Shown here: in pieces, positions 20,746-32,392 of the stretch
Position numbering within the stretch: the first letter of the stretch is position 1
Layout of the letters: each line of letters starts with the position of its first letter
From: Candidatus Butyricicoccus avistercoris
Lineage (GTDB): Bacteria; Bacillota; Clostridia; Oscillospirales; Butyricicoccaceae
Direction of reading: 5' to 3'
NCBI GenBank assembly: GCA_019113005.1
Contig: DXIE01000057.1
Span: 1 to 64,000 of the forward strand
Length of the DNA stretch: 64,000 nt
Position numbers and translations under genes: made by a program
Notes under the pieces: generated by a model
Told to the model about the DNA's origin: nothing
The model's database searches: none
What the model saw: the letters and a program-made list of their open reading frames with translations, nothing else

Positions 20746-21966
20746 TTAGTTTAAGAAATCCTTTAGCTTTTTGGAACGTGATGGGTGACGAAGCTTACGA
20801 AGTGCCTTAGCTTCAATCTGACGAATACGTTCACGGGTTACCTTAAATTCCTTACCAACTTCTTCAAGTGTACGGGTGTGACCGTCATCAATACCAAAAC
20901 GAAGACGAAGTACCTTTTCTTCTCTTGGTGTAAGTGTTTGCAGTACATCAACAAGCTGCTCTTTTAAAAGCATAAAAGAAGCTGCTTCTGCTGGTTCTGG
21001 AGCGTCATCATCTGGGATAAAATCGCCAAGATGTGAGTCTTCTTCTTCACCGATAGGGGTTTCAAGAGATACAGGCTCTTGTGCGATTTTTAGAATATCA
21101 CGAACTCTGTCAACAGCCATATTCATCTCTGCTGCAATTTCTTCTGGAGATGGGTCATGACCTAACTCCTGAAGCAGCTGACGGGATACACGAATAACCT
21201 TGTTAATTGTTTCTACCATGTGTACAGGGATACGAATTGTTCTGGCTTGGTCTGCAATAGCTCTTGTGATAGCCTGACGAATCCACCATGTAGCATATGT
21301 GGAGAACTTATAGCCCTTTGTATAGTCGAACTTCTCAACCGCTTTGATAAGACCTAAGTTGCCCTCCTGAATTAAGTCTAAAAACAGCATACCACGACCA
21401 ACATAACGTTTAGCAATGGATACAACAAGACGTAAGTTAGCCTCTGCAAGACGTTTTTTAGCACGCTCACCAGCTTTAATTGCTCTGTTCCATTGAACGA
21501 TTTCATCAGCTTGAACAGCATTATGATTTTGTTTAGACTCATACTCGTCCATTTTCTCAGTTGCTGCTACACCGTCCATAATTTTCTTAGCAAGGTCAAT
21601 TTCTTCCTCTGGGGAAAGCAAATCTACTTTACCAATCTCCTTTAGATACATACGAACAGGGTCATCAATAGCAAAGCCTTCTGCTAAAACTGAGGTGTCA
21701 ACAAGTTCTTCTTCTGGAACTTCTTCAACTTCAGATGCTTTAAATTCAGCCTCATCATCGCCTATTGGTGCTTCAAGCACATCGCCACCTTCAATTTCAA
21801 TGCCCTCATGTTCAAGGGTTTCATAAAGCTTGTCGATGTCCTCGGTCTCAAGTTCAACGGCACTTAGTGCATCTGCAATTTCCTTAAGGGTGAGTTTACC
21901 GTTTTTCTTGCCTAGAGCAAGAAGGTCACGAATAACCTGCATTTGCTGTTCTGCACTTTGGTTCAT
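20746..21966 (-). CDS. rpoD: RNA polymerase primary sigma factor
   Basis: [67 protein letters not shown]. Confidence 0.97.
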   Translation of the reverse strand: MNQSAEQQMQVIRDLLALGKKNGKLTLKEIADALSAVELETEDIDKLYETLEHEGIEIEGGDVLEAPIGDDEAEFKASEVEEVPEEELVDTSVLAEGFAIDDPVRMYLKEIGKVDLLSPEEEIDLAKKIMDGVAATEKMDEYESKQNHNAVQADEIVQWNRAIKAGERAKKRLAEANLRLVVSIAKRYVGRGMLFLDLIQEGNLGLIKAVEKFDYTKGYKFSTYATWWIRQAITRAIADQARTIRIPVHMVETINKVIRVSRQLLQELGHDPSPEEIAAEMNMAVDRVRDILKIAQEPVSLETPIGEEEDSHLGDFIPDDDAPEPAEAASFMLLKEQLVDVLQTLTPREEKVLRLRFGIDDGHTRTLEEVGKEFKVTRERIRQIEAKALRKLRHPSRSKKLKDFLN

Positions 21967-23717
21967 ATTCTATTACCTCCAAAATTTTTTTCTTTTTTAG
22001 CTTTTGCAAATGATAATAAAGAGTCAGTATCGCTGTCAGTTTGTTTTAACTTACAGCTTTTTATATTATTTATGTAGTCATCAAGTGCCTTTTCACGCAT
22101 AGCTGGCACAGGTCTGCTTGTTATATTTGTAAGCAGAGAAAGTGCCTCAGGCTCAAAATAACCTTCAAAAGCGGGAATTGTTATACTTTTATCGTTATTA
22201 TAAAGCTCAAGAGCATGCATAAAAAATGCTTTTAATATAGGTGAAGTAAAATCATCTGGTGAAATTTTGCCATTTAAATAGCTAACTAAGGTATTATCTC
22301 CGAAAATAACAGATAAAATACCCTCCTCTGAGCGTGCGGAAGTTATATTTTCATATTTAAATGCTTTATCTCTTGGCTGTGCGTTTTGAGTAACCGAACG
22401 GACTTCAAGTTTTTTTTGTTTTTGTAAATTCTGCTTGCGTTTTTGCAAAGCCTTTCTAACTTCAAGCATCATAGAGTCAGACGATATTTTAGCCATATTA
22501 GCCGCACGAGAAGTGTAAATTTCACGCTCTATATCACTATCTATTAAAGCAAGCATATAAGCCGCTTCTTTTAGAAAAGATATTCGGTCTTTATCTTCTT
22601 CAAGGTCGAACTTTGATGCGATATTGTTTAGCTTATATGCTATATCATCGGCACTTTGTTCTATGAGTCTGCGGAAAGCATCAGAACCTTTTTCTTTAAT
22701 AAACTCGTCTGGGTCTTTTGCATTTGGTATACGCAGTACACGAACATTAAGCCCCGATTTTTTTAAAATATCAATCGCTCTTTGAGCTGCCGCTTGACCT
22801 GCATTATCAGCATCATAAGAGATGACAATATTTTTAGTGTAGCGAGCGATAAGCCTTGCTTGTTCTTCGGTTAGAGCTGTGCCAAGCGAGGCAACAGCAC
22901 TGTCAAAACCCGCTTGATGAAGTGCTATAACGTCCATATAACCTTCGGCAAGAATGAAATAATCATTAGCGGTTTTTCGTGCTTTTTCTATTGCAAAAAG
23001 ATTTCGGCTTTTGTGGAAGATAGTTGTTTCTGGTGAGTTTAAATATTTAGGTTTGGAGTCGTCCATAACTCGACCACCAAAAGCGATAACATTACCTCTT
23101 AAATCAAAGATAGGGAACATAACACGATTTCTAAACTTATCGTATAAATTGCCTTTTTCGCTTTTGGCAACAAGTCCACATGCTAAAAGCTCATCTTGAG
23201 TGTAGCCTTTTTCTTTCATAGCGTCCATTGTAGCAAAGAAAGAATCTGGAGCAAAACCTAAACCAAAACGGTTCATAGTTTTTCGTGTTAAACCTCTTTT
23301 AGCAAAATACTGCTGAACTTTAACGTTTTCAGGTTTCCAAAGCTCAGAATAATAAAACCTAGCGGTATCTTTCATAAGCTCTAAAAGACGTTCACGTTTT
23401 CTTGAAGTTTTATTGTCATAGTTGTTTTCTGGAACGGTCATTCCATGCTGTTTAGCAAGAAAAGATACTGCATCATAAAACTCTAGCCCTTCAGCTCGCA
23501 TAATAAAAGACAGCACACCGCCACCAACACCACAACCAAAACAATGAAAGATTTGTTTATCCTGTGATACAGAAAAAGAAGGGGATTTTTCATTGTGAAA
23601 AGGGCAAAGTCCAAAATAATTTGAACCGCTTTTTTTAAGAGATACATAACGGGATACAACATCTACAATATCACTTCTGGCGGTAAGCTCATCTAAAAAT
23701 GATTGGTCTATTGCCAT
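21963..23717 (-). CDS. dnaG: DNA primase
   Basis: [30 protein letters not shown] zinc domain; TOPRIM ([14 protein letters not shown]). Overlaps rpoD by 4 nt. Confidence 0.96.
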   Translation of the reverse strand: MAIDQSFLDELTARSDIVDVVSRYVSLKKSGSNYFGLCPFHNEKSPSFSVSQDKQIFHCFGCGVGGGVLSFIMRAEGLEFYDAVSFLAKQHGMTVPENNYDNKTSRKRERLLELMKDTARFYYSELWKPENVKVQQYFAKRGLTRKTMNRFGLGFAPDSFFATMDAMKEKGYTQDELLACGLVAKSEKGNLYDKFRNRVMFPIFDLRGNVIAFGGRVMDDSKPKYLNSPETTIFHKSRNLFAIEKARKTANDYFILAEGYMDVIALHQAGFDSAVASLGTALTEEQARLIARYTKNIVISYDADNAGQAAAQRAIDILKKSGLNVRVLRIPNAKDPDEFIKEKGSDAFRRLIEQSADDIAYKLNNIASKFDLEEDKDRISFLKEAAYMLALIDSDIEREIYTSRAANMAKISSDSMMLEVRKALQKRKQNLQKQKKLEVRSVTQNAQPRDKAFKYENITSARSEEGILSVIFGDNTLVSYLNGKISPDDFTSPILKAFFMHALELYNNDKSITIPAFEGYFEPEALSLLTNITSRPVPAMREKALDDYINNIKSCKLKQTDSDTDSLLSFAKAKKEKNFGGNRI

Positions 23718-23980
23718 AATAAAAAACCTCCTTCAAAATAAATTTAATTTAGGGTAAAATCCTACATATAATTATTACGCAAGTAATCTCTTAAAATCCT
23801 CTTTTTTTCATCATAAATTTAATGATTTTTATATTTTGTAAAAAATGTGTGTTATATAGTGTGAAATATAAGATATATTGTATATTTTGTGCAGAAATTT
23901 AGATATAAAAGCCTTGTTTGCAAAAAGGGTAAATCGTGCTATAATTAAAAAAATAGTTTAAAAGGGGAAGTATTACACAT

Positions 23981-24421
23981 ATGAAAAAAATTTCTCTTAT
24001 ACATGGCCCTAATTTGAATTTAACAGGTAACAGAGAGCCTAGTATTTATGGCAGAAATAATCTTGAAAGTATAAACGAAGAATTTCGCAAAAAATGTGAA
24101 CAGTGCGGTTTTGAATGTGAAATTTTTCAGTCAAACAGCGAAGGTGCTATAATTGACAGAATTCACTCGGCTATTGATAACTGTGATGGTATTATAATAA
24201 ATGCAGGTGCATATACACATTATAGCTATGCTATTCGTGATGCTATTTCTGCAACAAGACTTCCTTGTATTGAAGTGCATTTGTCAAATGTTCATGCAAG
24301 AGAAGAATTTCGTCACCATTCAGCACTCGCAGCAGTGTGTGCGGGTGTGATTGCAGGTTTTGGAAAAAATAGTTATATGCTCGCAGTAGATGCTATGAAA
24401 GGAATTTTAGAAAATGATTAG
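23981..24421 (+). CDS. aroQ: Type II 3-dehydroquinate dehydratase
   Basis: HGPNLNLTGNREPSIYG, NAGAYTHYS, EVHLSNVHAREEFRHHS. Confidence 0.95.
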   Translation: MKKISLIHGPNLNLTGNREPSIYGRNNLESINEEFRKKCEQCGFECEIFQSNSEGAIIDRIHSAIDNCDGIIINAGAYTHYSYAIRDAISATRLPCIEVHLSNVHAREEFRHHSALAAVCAGVIAGFGKNSYMLAVDAMKGILEND

Positions 24422-25475
24422 TAAAATTAGAACCGAAATGAAAAAAATAAATGCAGATGCTGTTCTGCTAACAACAAAATGCAACAGACGTTATGCAACA
24501 GATTTTCCATCTAGTGCGGGAGTGGTTTACATTTCAGAAAAATATGCAATTTTCTTTACAGATTTTCGTTATATTGAGGCTGCAAAACAAAAGATTAAGG
24601 GTTTTGAAGTGCGTCAGGTGAGCGTAGGCGAGCCATACACAACCGCTGTAAATGAAGTTTTAGCACATGATAGAGTTTCAAAAATTGCACTTGAAAACGA
24701 GGTTTTGACCCATTCAGAATATACAAATTGGCAAGAAAAATTGACAGCTGAGGTTGTGCCAATGGGTCAAATGATGAACCGTATTCGCAGAGTTAAAACT
24801 GAGGCAGAGCTAGAAAATATTATCGCTGCACAGCGTATTGCAGAGCGTGCATTTGAGGAGATTTTAGACGAAATCAGACCTGGGGTAACAGAAAAGCAAA
24901 TTGCGGCTAAACTTACATATTTAATGTTACTTTATGGTGGAGAAAATATGTCATTTGACCCAATCGTTGTGACAGGTGTAAACTCGTCTAAACCTCATGG
25001 TGTGCCATCTAGTGCGGTTGTTACAGAGGGCGATTTTGTAACAATGGACTTCGGCTGTATAGTAAATGGTTACTGCTCAGATATGACAAGAACGGTTGCA
25101 GTAGGCTACGCAACAGACGAAATGCGTGAGGTATATGAAACTGTACTCAAGGCACAAAAGGCAGGTATTGAAACTGCTAAAGCAGGTCTGCGTGGCTGTG
25201 ATGTAGACAAGGTAGCTCGTGATATTATCGCTGAGGCTGGCTATGGCGAATATTTTGGTCATGGTTTTGGTCATGGTGTAGGTGTGGAAATTCACGAACA
25301 GCCAACAGTTTCTATGAAGGGTGACAGCGTAATGGAGGCAGGTTGTGTAATCACTGCTGAGCCTGGAATTTATATTCCAAGCAAATTTGGTGTAAGAATA
25401 GAAGATATGCTTTATCTGACCGAGGACGGAAACAGAAATCTTACAAAAGCACCAAAAGAGCTTATTATTCTTTAA
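24414..25475 (+). CDS. Xaa-Pro aminopeptidase (M24 family)
   Basis: MDFGCIVNGYCSDMTRT, GHGFGHGVGVEIHEQP, ITAEPGIYIP. Confidence 0.92.
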   Translation: MISKIRTEMKKINADAVLLTTKCNRRYATDFPSSAGVVYISEKYAIFFTDFRYIEAAKQKIKGFEVRQVSVGEPYTTAVNEVLAHDRVSKIALENEVLTHSEYTNWQEKLTAEVVPMGQMMNRIRRVKTEAELENIIAAQRIAERAFEEILDEIRPGVTEKQIAAKLTYLMLLYGGENMSFDPIVVTGVNSSKPHGVPSSAVVTEGDFVTMDFGCIVNGYCSDMTRTVAVGYATDEMREVYETVLKAQKAGIETAKAGLRGCDVDKVARDIIAEAGYGEYFGHGFGHGVGVEIHEQPTVSMKGDSVMEAGCVITAEPGIYIPSKFGVRIEDMLYLTEDGNRNLTKAPKELIIL

Positions 25476-25485
25476 ATTTAAAATT

Positions 25486-25518
25486 AAAATGCGACTGCTC
25501 TTTAGCAGTCGCATTTTT
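25486..25518. terminator. Bidirectional terminator
   Basis: AAAATGCGACTGCTctttAGCAGTCGCATTTTTT. Confidence 0.85.
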
Positions 25519-26288
25519 TATATATTAAATAGCTTTTTACCGTTTTCAGTTGTTTGATTTATAACTTCATCAAGCGGTATATTTTTAATATTAGCAATAG
25601 CCTCAGCCATTCTATAAACATATAATGAGCTGTTTCGCTTGCCTCTAAATGGTTCTGGTGACATATAAGGGCTATCAGTTTCAATCATAAGCTTGTCAAG
25701 CGGAATATTTTCCACAACCTCAACAGCTTTTTTGGCATTTTTATATGTTATAACACCAGTAAAAGAGATTAAATAACCAAGTGATATTAAACGCTTTGCC
25801 ATTTCAGTAGAGCCAGAATAACAATGAAATACACCTTTAACCTCTGGAAAATCCTCCACGATTTTAAGAGTATCTGCATGAGCATCTCTGTCATGGATTA
25901 TAACAGGCATATTAAGTTCTTTAGCAAGTGCAAGCTGTCTGCGTAAAAGCTCGGCTTGTTTTGCTCTAAGCTCAGGCTCTTTGACCCAATAGTAATCAAG
26001 ACCTATTTCGCCAATCGCTTTTATACGCTTGCTAGAAAGTGCAAGAGTTTTAAGCTCACTCATAGCTGAGTCAAGCTCTATTTCTTCTATACATTCTGGG
26101 TGAATACCAACAGCCGCATAAACATGAGAATATTTTTCTGCATATTCTATTGCTTTTTTGCTTGTTTCAATATCACAACCAGGGTTTAAGATAAGACCTA
26201 CGCCATTTTCAGGCATAGAAGCAAGCAGTTCGTCTCGGTCATCATCAAAACGCTTGTCATCATAATGTGCATGAGTATCAAATAACAT
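25518..26288 (-). CDS. tatD: TatD family hydrolase
   Basis: DTHAHYDDKRFDDDR, IGEIGLDYYW, HDRDAH, ETDSPYMSPEPFRGKRNSS. Confidence 0.93.
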   Translation of the reverse strand: MLFDTHAHYDDKRFDDDRDELLASMPENGVGLILNPGCDIETSKKAIEYAEKYSHVYAAVGIHPECIEEIELDSAMSELKTLALSSKRIKAIGEIGLDYYWVKEPELRAKQAELLRRQLALAKELNMPVIIHDRDAHADTLKIVEDFPEVKGVFHCYSGSTEMAKRLISLGYLISFTGVITYKNAKKAVEVVENIPLDKLMIETDSPYMSPEPFRGKRNSSLYVYRMAEAIANIKNIPLDEVINQTTENGKKLFNI

Positions 26289-26300
26289 TTAAAACTCCTT

Positions 26301-26639
26301 TTACTTGAGAGAACCGTTAGTACCCCAGTTTTCAAATTCGAGATAACTTAAATAAACAAATTCTTTTTTAAAGCCTAAATCACTCATTATGTCAAAAATT
26401 TGTTCAGCATATTCTTTTTTGTATTGCAGCTCGATGTGACCATATAGACGAACATCAATAAATGCCCCTTCACACTCATTGCCAGCAAAATAAAGTGAAC
26501 AATTATCAGAGATTTGAACCATTAGTCTAGCCTCTGACTTGTTAGGCAAAGTGCTGATTTTAGCACCAAGATTTGTTTTTATTTGCTCTTTTTCATCATT
26601 TGAAAGGCTACGGCTCACATTAACTTCAATATATGGCAT
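26301..26639 (-). CDS. MIF/phenylpyruvate tautomerase-like protein
   Basis: MPYIEVNVSRSLSNDEKEQIKTNLG tautomerase-superfamily N-terminal Pro; ISDNCSLYFAG. Confidence 0.7.
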   Translation of the reverse strand: MPYIEVNVSRSLSNDEKEQIKTNLGAKISTLPNKSEARLMVQISDNCSLYFAGNECEGAFIDVRLYGHIELQYKKEYAEQIFDIMSDLGFKKEFVYLSYLEFENWGTNGSLK

Positions 26640-26658
26640 TTAAATCACCTCGTTAAAA

Positions 26659-27858
26659 TTAAAGAGAGTCAATAATAGCTTGCTTTAAGCCTTCAAGCTG
26701 AATCATAGTTTCTTCCTTTAGAGAGGATTTAACAGAAACAGTTGGCTCAAGTACATTCATATTTTTCATTTGAGCGAGCATATCACGCATTTGCTTGCCA
26801 GCAGTAACTGCCCAAGTACCGTTATCAATAATACCAATAGTACGATTTTGAACATTAAGCTGCTGCATATCGTGAAGTAGGTTGTACATAATAGGATAGA
26901 TAGCACCATTATATGTTGGAGCAGCTAGTACAATATGGCTGGAGCGGAAAATCTCTGCAATTAGAGTTGATATATGAGTGTTAGAGATATCATAAACTGC
27001 AATATTTTTAACGCCCTCATCAGCTAGTTTAGCAGCCAGTACATTTGCAGCATTTTCAGTATTGCCGTACATAGAAGCATAGATGATAACAACAGACTTG
27101 TCCTCTGGACGGTATTCACTCCAATGCTGATACTTGTCCAGTAAATACTCAAGGTTACTACGCCAGATTGGGCCATGAAGTGGGCAAATCATTTTGATAT
27201 TAAGTGCAGACAGTTTGCCAATAGCAGCCTTTACCTGTAAACCATATTTACCAACGATATTGCAGTAATATCTTCTTGCATCATCAAGCCAATCACAGTC
27301 AAAGTTGATTTCATCATTGAAAATGTTACCGTTTAATGCACCAAAAGAGCCAAAAGCATCAGCAGAGAACAGAATATTTTCCTTTTCTTCATAAGCTACC
27401 ATAACTTCAGGCCAGTGAACCATAGGTGTCATATAAAAACGCAGAGTATGCTCACCAAGTTCTAGAGCATCGCCTTCCTTAACAGTTATAGTTTTGCCTT
27501 CAAGCTCACAAGAGTAAAACTGGTTTAGAAAAACAAAGGTTTTTGCATTGCCTACAAGTTTAGCATTAGGAAAACGCAAAACTAAGTTCATAATATTAGC
27601 ACAATGGTCAGGCTCCATATGATTGATTACGATATAATCAAGCTCACGACCATTTAAAACGTGCATAACATTTTCGATAAACTGCTCAGAGATAGAGCTA
27701 TCAGCGGTATCAATTACAGCAGTCTTTTCATCGGTTATAACATATGAGTTGTAAGAAACACCACGAGATATAGGGAAGATATTTTCAAACAAGGCTAGAC
27801 GGCGGTCGCTGCCTCCAACCCAATGAATATTATCAGATACTTTGCGTGTACAGAACAT
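26659..27858 (-). CDS. FprA family A-type flavoprotein (metallo-beta-lactamase + flavodoxin)
   Basis: NHMEPDHCANI, CPLHGPIWR, IIYASMYGNTENAA flavodoxin motif. Confidence 0.93.
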   Translation of the reverse strand: MFCTRKVSDNIHWVGGSDRRLALFENIFPISRGVSYNSYVITDEKTAVIDTADSSISEQFIENVMHVLNGRELDYIVINHMEPDHCANIMNLVLRFPNAKLVGNAKTFVFLNQFYSCELEGKTITVKEGDALELGEHTLRFYMTPMVHWPEVMVAYEEKENILFSADAFGSFGALNGNIFNDEINFDCDWLDDARRYYCNIVGKYGLQVKAAIGKLSALNIKMICPLHGPIWRSNLEYLLDKYQHWSEYRPEDKSVVIIYASMYGNTENAANVLAAKLADEGVKNIAVYDISNTHISTLIAEIFRSSHIVLAAPTYNGAIYPIMYNLLHDMQQLNVQNRTIGIIDNGTWAVTAGKQMRDMLAQMKNMNVLEPTVSVKSSLKEETMIQLEGLKQAIIDSL

Positions 27859-27993
27859 GGAAAAATTCTCCTTTCAAAATCCCCCATTAAAATTCCATTT
27901 TAGTTAGTATTACCAAACAATATTATAAAACAAAAAATAGGTTATGTGCATTGTAAAAATGAGAAAAATTTAACAATAAAATATATACATTTC

Positions 27994-28914
27994 TTATTCA
28001 AAATTTTTCTCTAAATAATAAGGTGTTGTCTGATATACATAATAGTTAAGCCAGTTTGTATAAAGCAGATTGCCATGAGAACGCCAAGTCATTGAAGGCT
28101 CAAGGGTTGGGTCATCATTTGGGAAGTAGTGACGAGGAATAATAGGGTTTAAACCACGCCCCTTATCTCTGATATATTCAGCTTTTAATGTGTTAGCATC
28201 ATATTCTGAGTGACCTAAAACAAAAATCTGTCTGCCATATTTTGCTTCAACTATATATACACCTGCTTCATCAGATACAGATAACAGTTTTAAATTTGGA
28301 TTTTTATTTATATCATCTGCATGTACTTCTGTATGCCTTGAATGAGGAGCATAAAACATATCATCAAAACCACGAAACAGTTTTTCTTTAGGAAGTAAAA
28401 CTTTATGTTTAAAAATACCGCTCATTTTTTGGTCAAGTGCATATTTTGGTATACCATAATGATGATATAAACCAGCTTGTGCACCCCAACAGATATGTAA
28501 TGTAGAATGTACATGAGTTTTTGACCAGTCCATAATAGTGCAAAGCTCTTGCCAGTAGTCCACATCTTCAAATTCCATAAGCTCTACTGGTGCACCAGTT
28601 ATAATTAAACCATCATATTTATTGTCTTTTATATCGTCAAATGTACGATAAAAAGTGAGTAGATGGTCTTCTGGAGTATGAGCAGATTTATAAGTGCTTG
28701 TCTGAATTAAATCAATCTCGATTTGTAGGGGAGTGTTAGATAAACAGCGTAAAATTTGGGTTTCAGTCACAATTTTAAGTGGCATTAAATTTAAAAGTGC
28801 AATTTTAAGCGGGCGAATATCCTGAGATAATGCACGGTGTTCGGTCATAACAAATATATTTTCGCTTTCCAAAACTGCACGAGCTGGAAGGCTGTCAGCT
28901 ATTTTTATAGGCAT
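27994..28914 (-). CDS. metA: Homoserine O-succinyl/acetyltransferase
   Basis: [48 protein letters not shown]. Confidence 0.95.
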   Translation of the reverse strand: MPIKIADSLPARAVLESENIFVMTEHRALSQDIRPLKIALLNLMPLKIVTETQILRCLSNTPLQIEIDLIQTSTYKSAHTPEDHLLTFYRTFDDIKDNKYDGLIITGAPVELMEFEDVDYWQELCTIMDWSKTHVHSTLHICWGAQAGLYHHYGIPKYALDQKMSGIFKHKVLLPKEKLFRGFDDMFYAPHSRHTEVHADDINKNPNLKLLSVSDEAGVYIVEAKYGRQIFVLGHSEYDANTLKAEYIRDKGRGLNPIIPRHYFPNDDPTLEPSMTWRSHGNLLYTNWLNYYVYQTTPYYLEKNFE

Positions 28915-29073
28915 AGTATATTTAATGCTCCTTTTTCATCAAATTAAAAACACATACACAGCTATTATAACAAATGGGGTTAAAACAGTAAAGTAATGTA
29001 TTTAGAGCTTGTTTCTGGTTAAACTGAAATTATTAAAATAAATTAAATCATAAACTAAAAGGATAAATTTTTT

Positions 29074-29427
29074 ATGTTTTTAAAATTTATTATAATTGGC
29101 TTGCTTGCTGGACTTGCCAACGGTTTGTTTGGTGCGGGAGGTGGACTATTTATTGTACCTCTTTTAATACATTGGTGCAAAATAGAAGAACGTAATGCCT
29201 TTGCAAGTTCGGTTGCAATTATTCTTCCGATTAGTCTTGTTTCAGCTTTTATATATTTTAAACATGGATATTTAAATATATTCACTGCTTTGCCATATGT
29301 TATAGGTGGTGCTTTGGGTGGTTTTATTTCTGGGCGTTTTTTTAAAAATATAAATATGTTATGGCTTAGAAGAATATTTGCAGTTTTTATACTTTATGGT
29401 GGCTTTCGTGCAATTTTAGGATTTTGA
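29074..29427 (+). CDS. TauE/SafE family half-size permease (single repeat)
   Basis: GLLAGLANGLFGAGGGLFIVPLL; only about 117 aa. Confidence 0.8.
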   Translation: MFLKFIIIGLLAGLANGLFGAGGGLFIVPLLIHWCKIEERNAFASSVAIILPISLVSAFIYFKHGYLNIFTALPYVIGGALGGFISGRFFKNINMLWLRRIFAVFILYGGFRAILGF

Positions 29428-29446
29428 TATAAAGGGAATGATTGTT

Positions 29447-29800
29447 ATGAATTATATTGTTCCAGTTATAGTTGGTGTATTAACTGGTATTTTATCTGGT
29501 TTTGGTATTGGTGGCGGCACACTTTTAATGTTATATCTAACAATTATAATGGATATGAAACAGCAAATAGCATCAGGTACTAATTTGCTTTATTTTATTG
29601 CATGTGCACCTTTGGCACTTGTTTCACATATAAAAAATAAACTCATAGATAAAAAAGCGTTTATATTTTGCGTGCTTTCGGGAGTACCTATGTGCATTTT
29701 TGCTTCACTTATGGCAGATAAAATACCGCTTGATATTTTAAAAAAGCTATTTGGAGTTTTTTTACTTTATGTTGGATTTAAAGAGCTTTTTCAAAAATAA
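29447..29800 (+). CDS. TauE/SafE family half-size permease (second single repeat)
   Basis: GVLTGILSGFGIGGGTLLMLYL; 117-120 aa. ATG at 29447 has better spacing from AAGGGA than the listed ATG at 29438. Confidence 0.8.
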   Translation: MNYIVPVIVGVLTGILSGFGIGGGTLLMLYLTIIMDMKQQIASGTNLLYFIACAPLALVSHIKNKLIDKKAFIFCVLSGVPMCIFASLMADKIPLDILKKLFGVFLLYVGFKELFQK

Positions 29801-29828
29801 AAATCCGCTTATCAAAAGCGGATTTTTA
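29800..29828. terminator. Bidirectional terminator
   Basis: AAAATCCGCTTatcaaAAGCGGATTTTT. Confidence 0.8.
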
Positions 29829-29831
29829 TAC

Positions 29832-30851
29832 TTAATACTCTAAATTTACCATAACATCAGAAACATCTGGTTTTTCAGAAATAATGCCTTCATCATATAA
29901 CCAGTCGATGTTTTCTTGCCAGCACTGCTCGGTCTGGCTTAAGAATTTTGCAGATTCGGTTTCCATAAGTGGTAAAAGGGTTTGAACAGATTGTTTTTCA
30001 ACATCTGGGTCAAGTGGGAAATTAGCCTCATCCTGATTTTCAAGCAGTACATTTAAAACTTTATCTGGTGAGTTTTTAAAATCCTCAAAACCTTTTTCAC
30101 AAGCTCTTAAAAATCCTTTAAGCACTTCTGGTTCATCTTTTATCATGGTGTCGTTTGCAAGGAATACACCTTCATAATACTGAGGTACGCCAAAATCATC
30201 AGGGAAGAAGTAGTTTACTTCAAAGCCTTCCTTTTCCATCTGAGGTACTTCGTGGTTTACCAGACAACCAATAGTAGCATCAACTTGACCAGTTGTCATA
30301 GATGCCATAAGCTCAAAACCTACATCAATCATTTCCACATCGTCGGCACTAGCACCTGTATTTTTCATAATGCTGTGGATAAGTGCCTCAGATAGTTCTG
30401 TACCTGCATAACCGATTGTTTTACCCACTAGGTCTTTTGGTTCGGTTATGTTTTTATCTTTTAAAGAAAGCACAATATTTAATGGACTTTGGACAACTGC
30501 ACCAATGGACTTTACAGGTATGTTTTGGTCAGCTCTTGACTGAATAACGTCTTGTTGATAGTAAAGACCGATATCTGCTTGACCTGCGGCAATCATACTG
30601 ATAGCATCATTTGTACCTGCTGGTGCTTGTAATTTCACAGTTAAGCCTTCCTCAGCAAAATAACCAGCTTCTTCAGCCTGATATAAAAACGCATGTAATG
30701 CATTTGGATACCAGTCCAAAACAACTGTTAACTCTCTAAGCTCATCGTGACCACTTGCAGAGGCACTGTTAGAGCTATTATTATTGTTTGACGAACAACC
30801 AGCAAGCAACATTGCTACCGCTGTGAATACTGCAAAAATTCTCTTTTTCAT
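29832..30851 (-). CDS. ABC transporter substrate-binding lipoprotein (ThiY/NMT1-like, thiamin-precursor uptake)
   Basis: Lipobox (MLLAGCSS), VVLDWYPNALHAFLYQAEEAGYFAEEGL. Start set at 30851 (aggaggatttaatATG) rather than 30896. Confidence 0.88.
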   Translation of the reverse strand: MKKRIFAVFTAVAMLLAGCSSNNNNSSNSASASGHDELRELTVVLDWYPNALHAFLYQAEEAGYFAEEGLTVKLQAPAGTNDAISMIAAGQADIGLYYQQDVIQSRADQNIPVKSIGAVVQSPLNIVLSLKDKNITEPKDLVGKTIGYAGTELSEALIHSIMKNTGASADDVEMIDVGFELMASMTTGQVDATIGCLVNHEVPQMEKEGFEVNYFFPDDFGVPQYYEGVFLANDTMIKDEPEVLKGFLRACEKGFEDFKNSPDKVLNVLLENQDEANFPLDPDVEKQSVQTLLPLMETESAKFLSQTEQCWQENIDWLYDEGIISEKPDVSDVMVNLEY

Positions 30852-30882
30852 ATTAAATCCTCCTATTATAGATGCGATTTTT

Positions 30883-31632
30883 TTATAAATCTCCACGCCA
30901 TGTTATAAGTTTTTTCTCAAGATATGAGATTATGCCAACAATGACCATTGCAATAACGCTAAGTAATACTATCGGTGCAAATACGCCTGCACCGTCTAGC
31001 TGTGTCATCATTCGGCGGCTAAAATATCCAAGTCCTGCGGTAGCTCCTAGCCATTCGCCAATCGCTGCACCGATAATAGACATTGGAATTGCCATTTTCA
31101 TTGCAGAGAAAAAGTGAGGTAGGGCAGCAGGTAATTTTAGTTTAAAGAATATCTCATAGTCGTTTGCACCGAATGTACGCATTAAGTCAATCATATCGGT
31201 TTTTGCAGAACGCAAGCCATCAAAAAGTGTAACAGCTATCGGGAAAAAGGTTATAAGCACAGTAACTAAAACTTTACTCCAAATTGTGTAACCAAACCAC
31301 ATTACAAAAAGCGGTGCAAGTGCGGTTGTAGGTATTGTTTGAGAGGCAATCATAACAGGATATAAGGTTTTTTCTGCAAGAGGAAACATATCCATAATAA
31401 TTGCAAGTGCAACACCCAAGACAATAGAGATAAGCAAGCCTATACCTGTGCATGTCATTGTAGCGGGTAAATGTGCGGTGAAAAGTGGCTTTCTAAGCTC
31501 ACAAAGTTTTTCCAAAATCTGAATTGGTGTAGGTAAAATATATGCAGCGTCAACCTTCATTGCTCCAAACTGCCAGATAATTAGCAGAGCAAATGTGAAA
31601 ATTAAAGCAGGTAAATTATTATTCTTTCTCAA
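30883..31632 (-). CDS. ABC transporter permease (ThiX-like)
   Basis: BPD_transp_1 features: AAIGEWLGATAGLGYF; adjacent to the ATPase and substrate-binding protein. Confidence 0.88.
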   Translation of the reverse strand: MRKNNNLPALIFTFALLIIWQFGAMKVDAAYILPTPIQILEKLCELRKPLFTAHLPATMTCTGIGLLISIVLGVALAIIMDMFPLAEKTLYPVMIASQTIPTTALAPLFVMWFGYTIWSKVLVTVLITFFPIAVTLFDGLRSAKTDMIDLMRTFGANDYEIFFKLKLPAALPHFFSAMKMAIPMSIIGAAIGEWLGATAGLGYFSRRMMTQLDGAGVFAPIVLLSVIAMVIVGIISYLEKKLITWRGDL

Positions 31633-32387
31633 ATTAGATTTGCCTCCCTTCTAAGCATTTTTATAAGCTGCTCTCTAAGGGATAACATTTCTGATTTTGT
31701 AAGACTTTCACGGGTTCTTGGATAACCACAAGGAACATCAAATGATACAAGCTTTTTTATTGGTAAATCTTCAATTACAAGCACTCGACCAGATAAAAAC
31801 AAAGCCTCCTCAACATCATGGGTGATAAAAAGCACGGTTTTATGTTCACGTTCCCATTGCTCTAAAAGCCATTCCTGCATAGAAATTCTGGTTAAAAAAT
31901 CAAGTGCAGAAAAAGGCTCATCAAGTAGTAGTAAATCAGAACCAGTTAGCAGTGTTCGGGCAAATGCAGCACGTTGACGCATACCGCCTGAAAGCTCGCT
32001 AGGTTTTTTATTTTCAAGTCCTGAAAGTCCGACTTTCTCAAGTGTTGATTTAACCTTTTCGGTCATTTGCTCTTTTGTAAATGTTTTCTGTATTTGCATT
32101 GGAAGTTTTAAGTTTTCGCCAACTGTACGCCATGGGAAAAGCAAGTCTTTTTGTGGCATATATCCGCAGTAACCTTTTCTTTGGTCAATGCTTTGATTGT
32201 CAACCAGTATTTGACCGCTTTCACGCTCTAATAATTTGCATATTAAACGGAAAATTGTACTTTTACCACAGCCAGATGGCCCAATTACAGAAACAAATTC
32301 ACCTTTATTTATATGAAATGATAAATTTTTAAGCATATAATAATCATCAATATCATATTTAAAGGAAACATCTTTAAATTCTAGCAT
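31629..32387 (-). CDS. ABC transporter ATP-binding protein (ThiZ-like)
   Basis: GPSGCGKST, ELSGGMRQRAAFAR, LLLDEPFSALD. Start moved to 32387 (MLEFKDV, with RBS in the end of tenA). Confidence 0.92.
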   Translation of the reverse strand: MLEFKDVSFKYDIDDYYMLKNLSFHINKGEFVSVIGPSGCGKSTIFRLICKLLERESGQILVDNQSIDQRKGYCGYMPQKDLLFPWRTVGENLKLPMQIQKTFTKEQMTEKVKSTLEKVGLSGLENKKPSELSGGMRQRAAFARTLLTGSDLLLLDEPFSALDFLTRISMQEWLLEQWEREHKTVLFITHDVEEALFLSGRVLVIEDLPIKKLVSFDVPCGYPRTRESLTKSEMLSLREQLIKMLRREANLI

Positions 32388-32392
32388 GGTTA

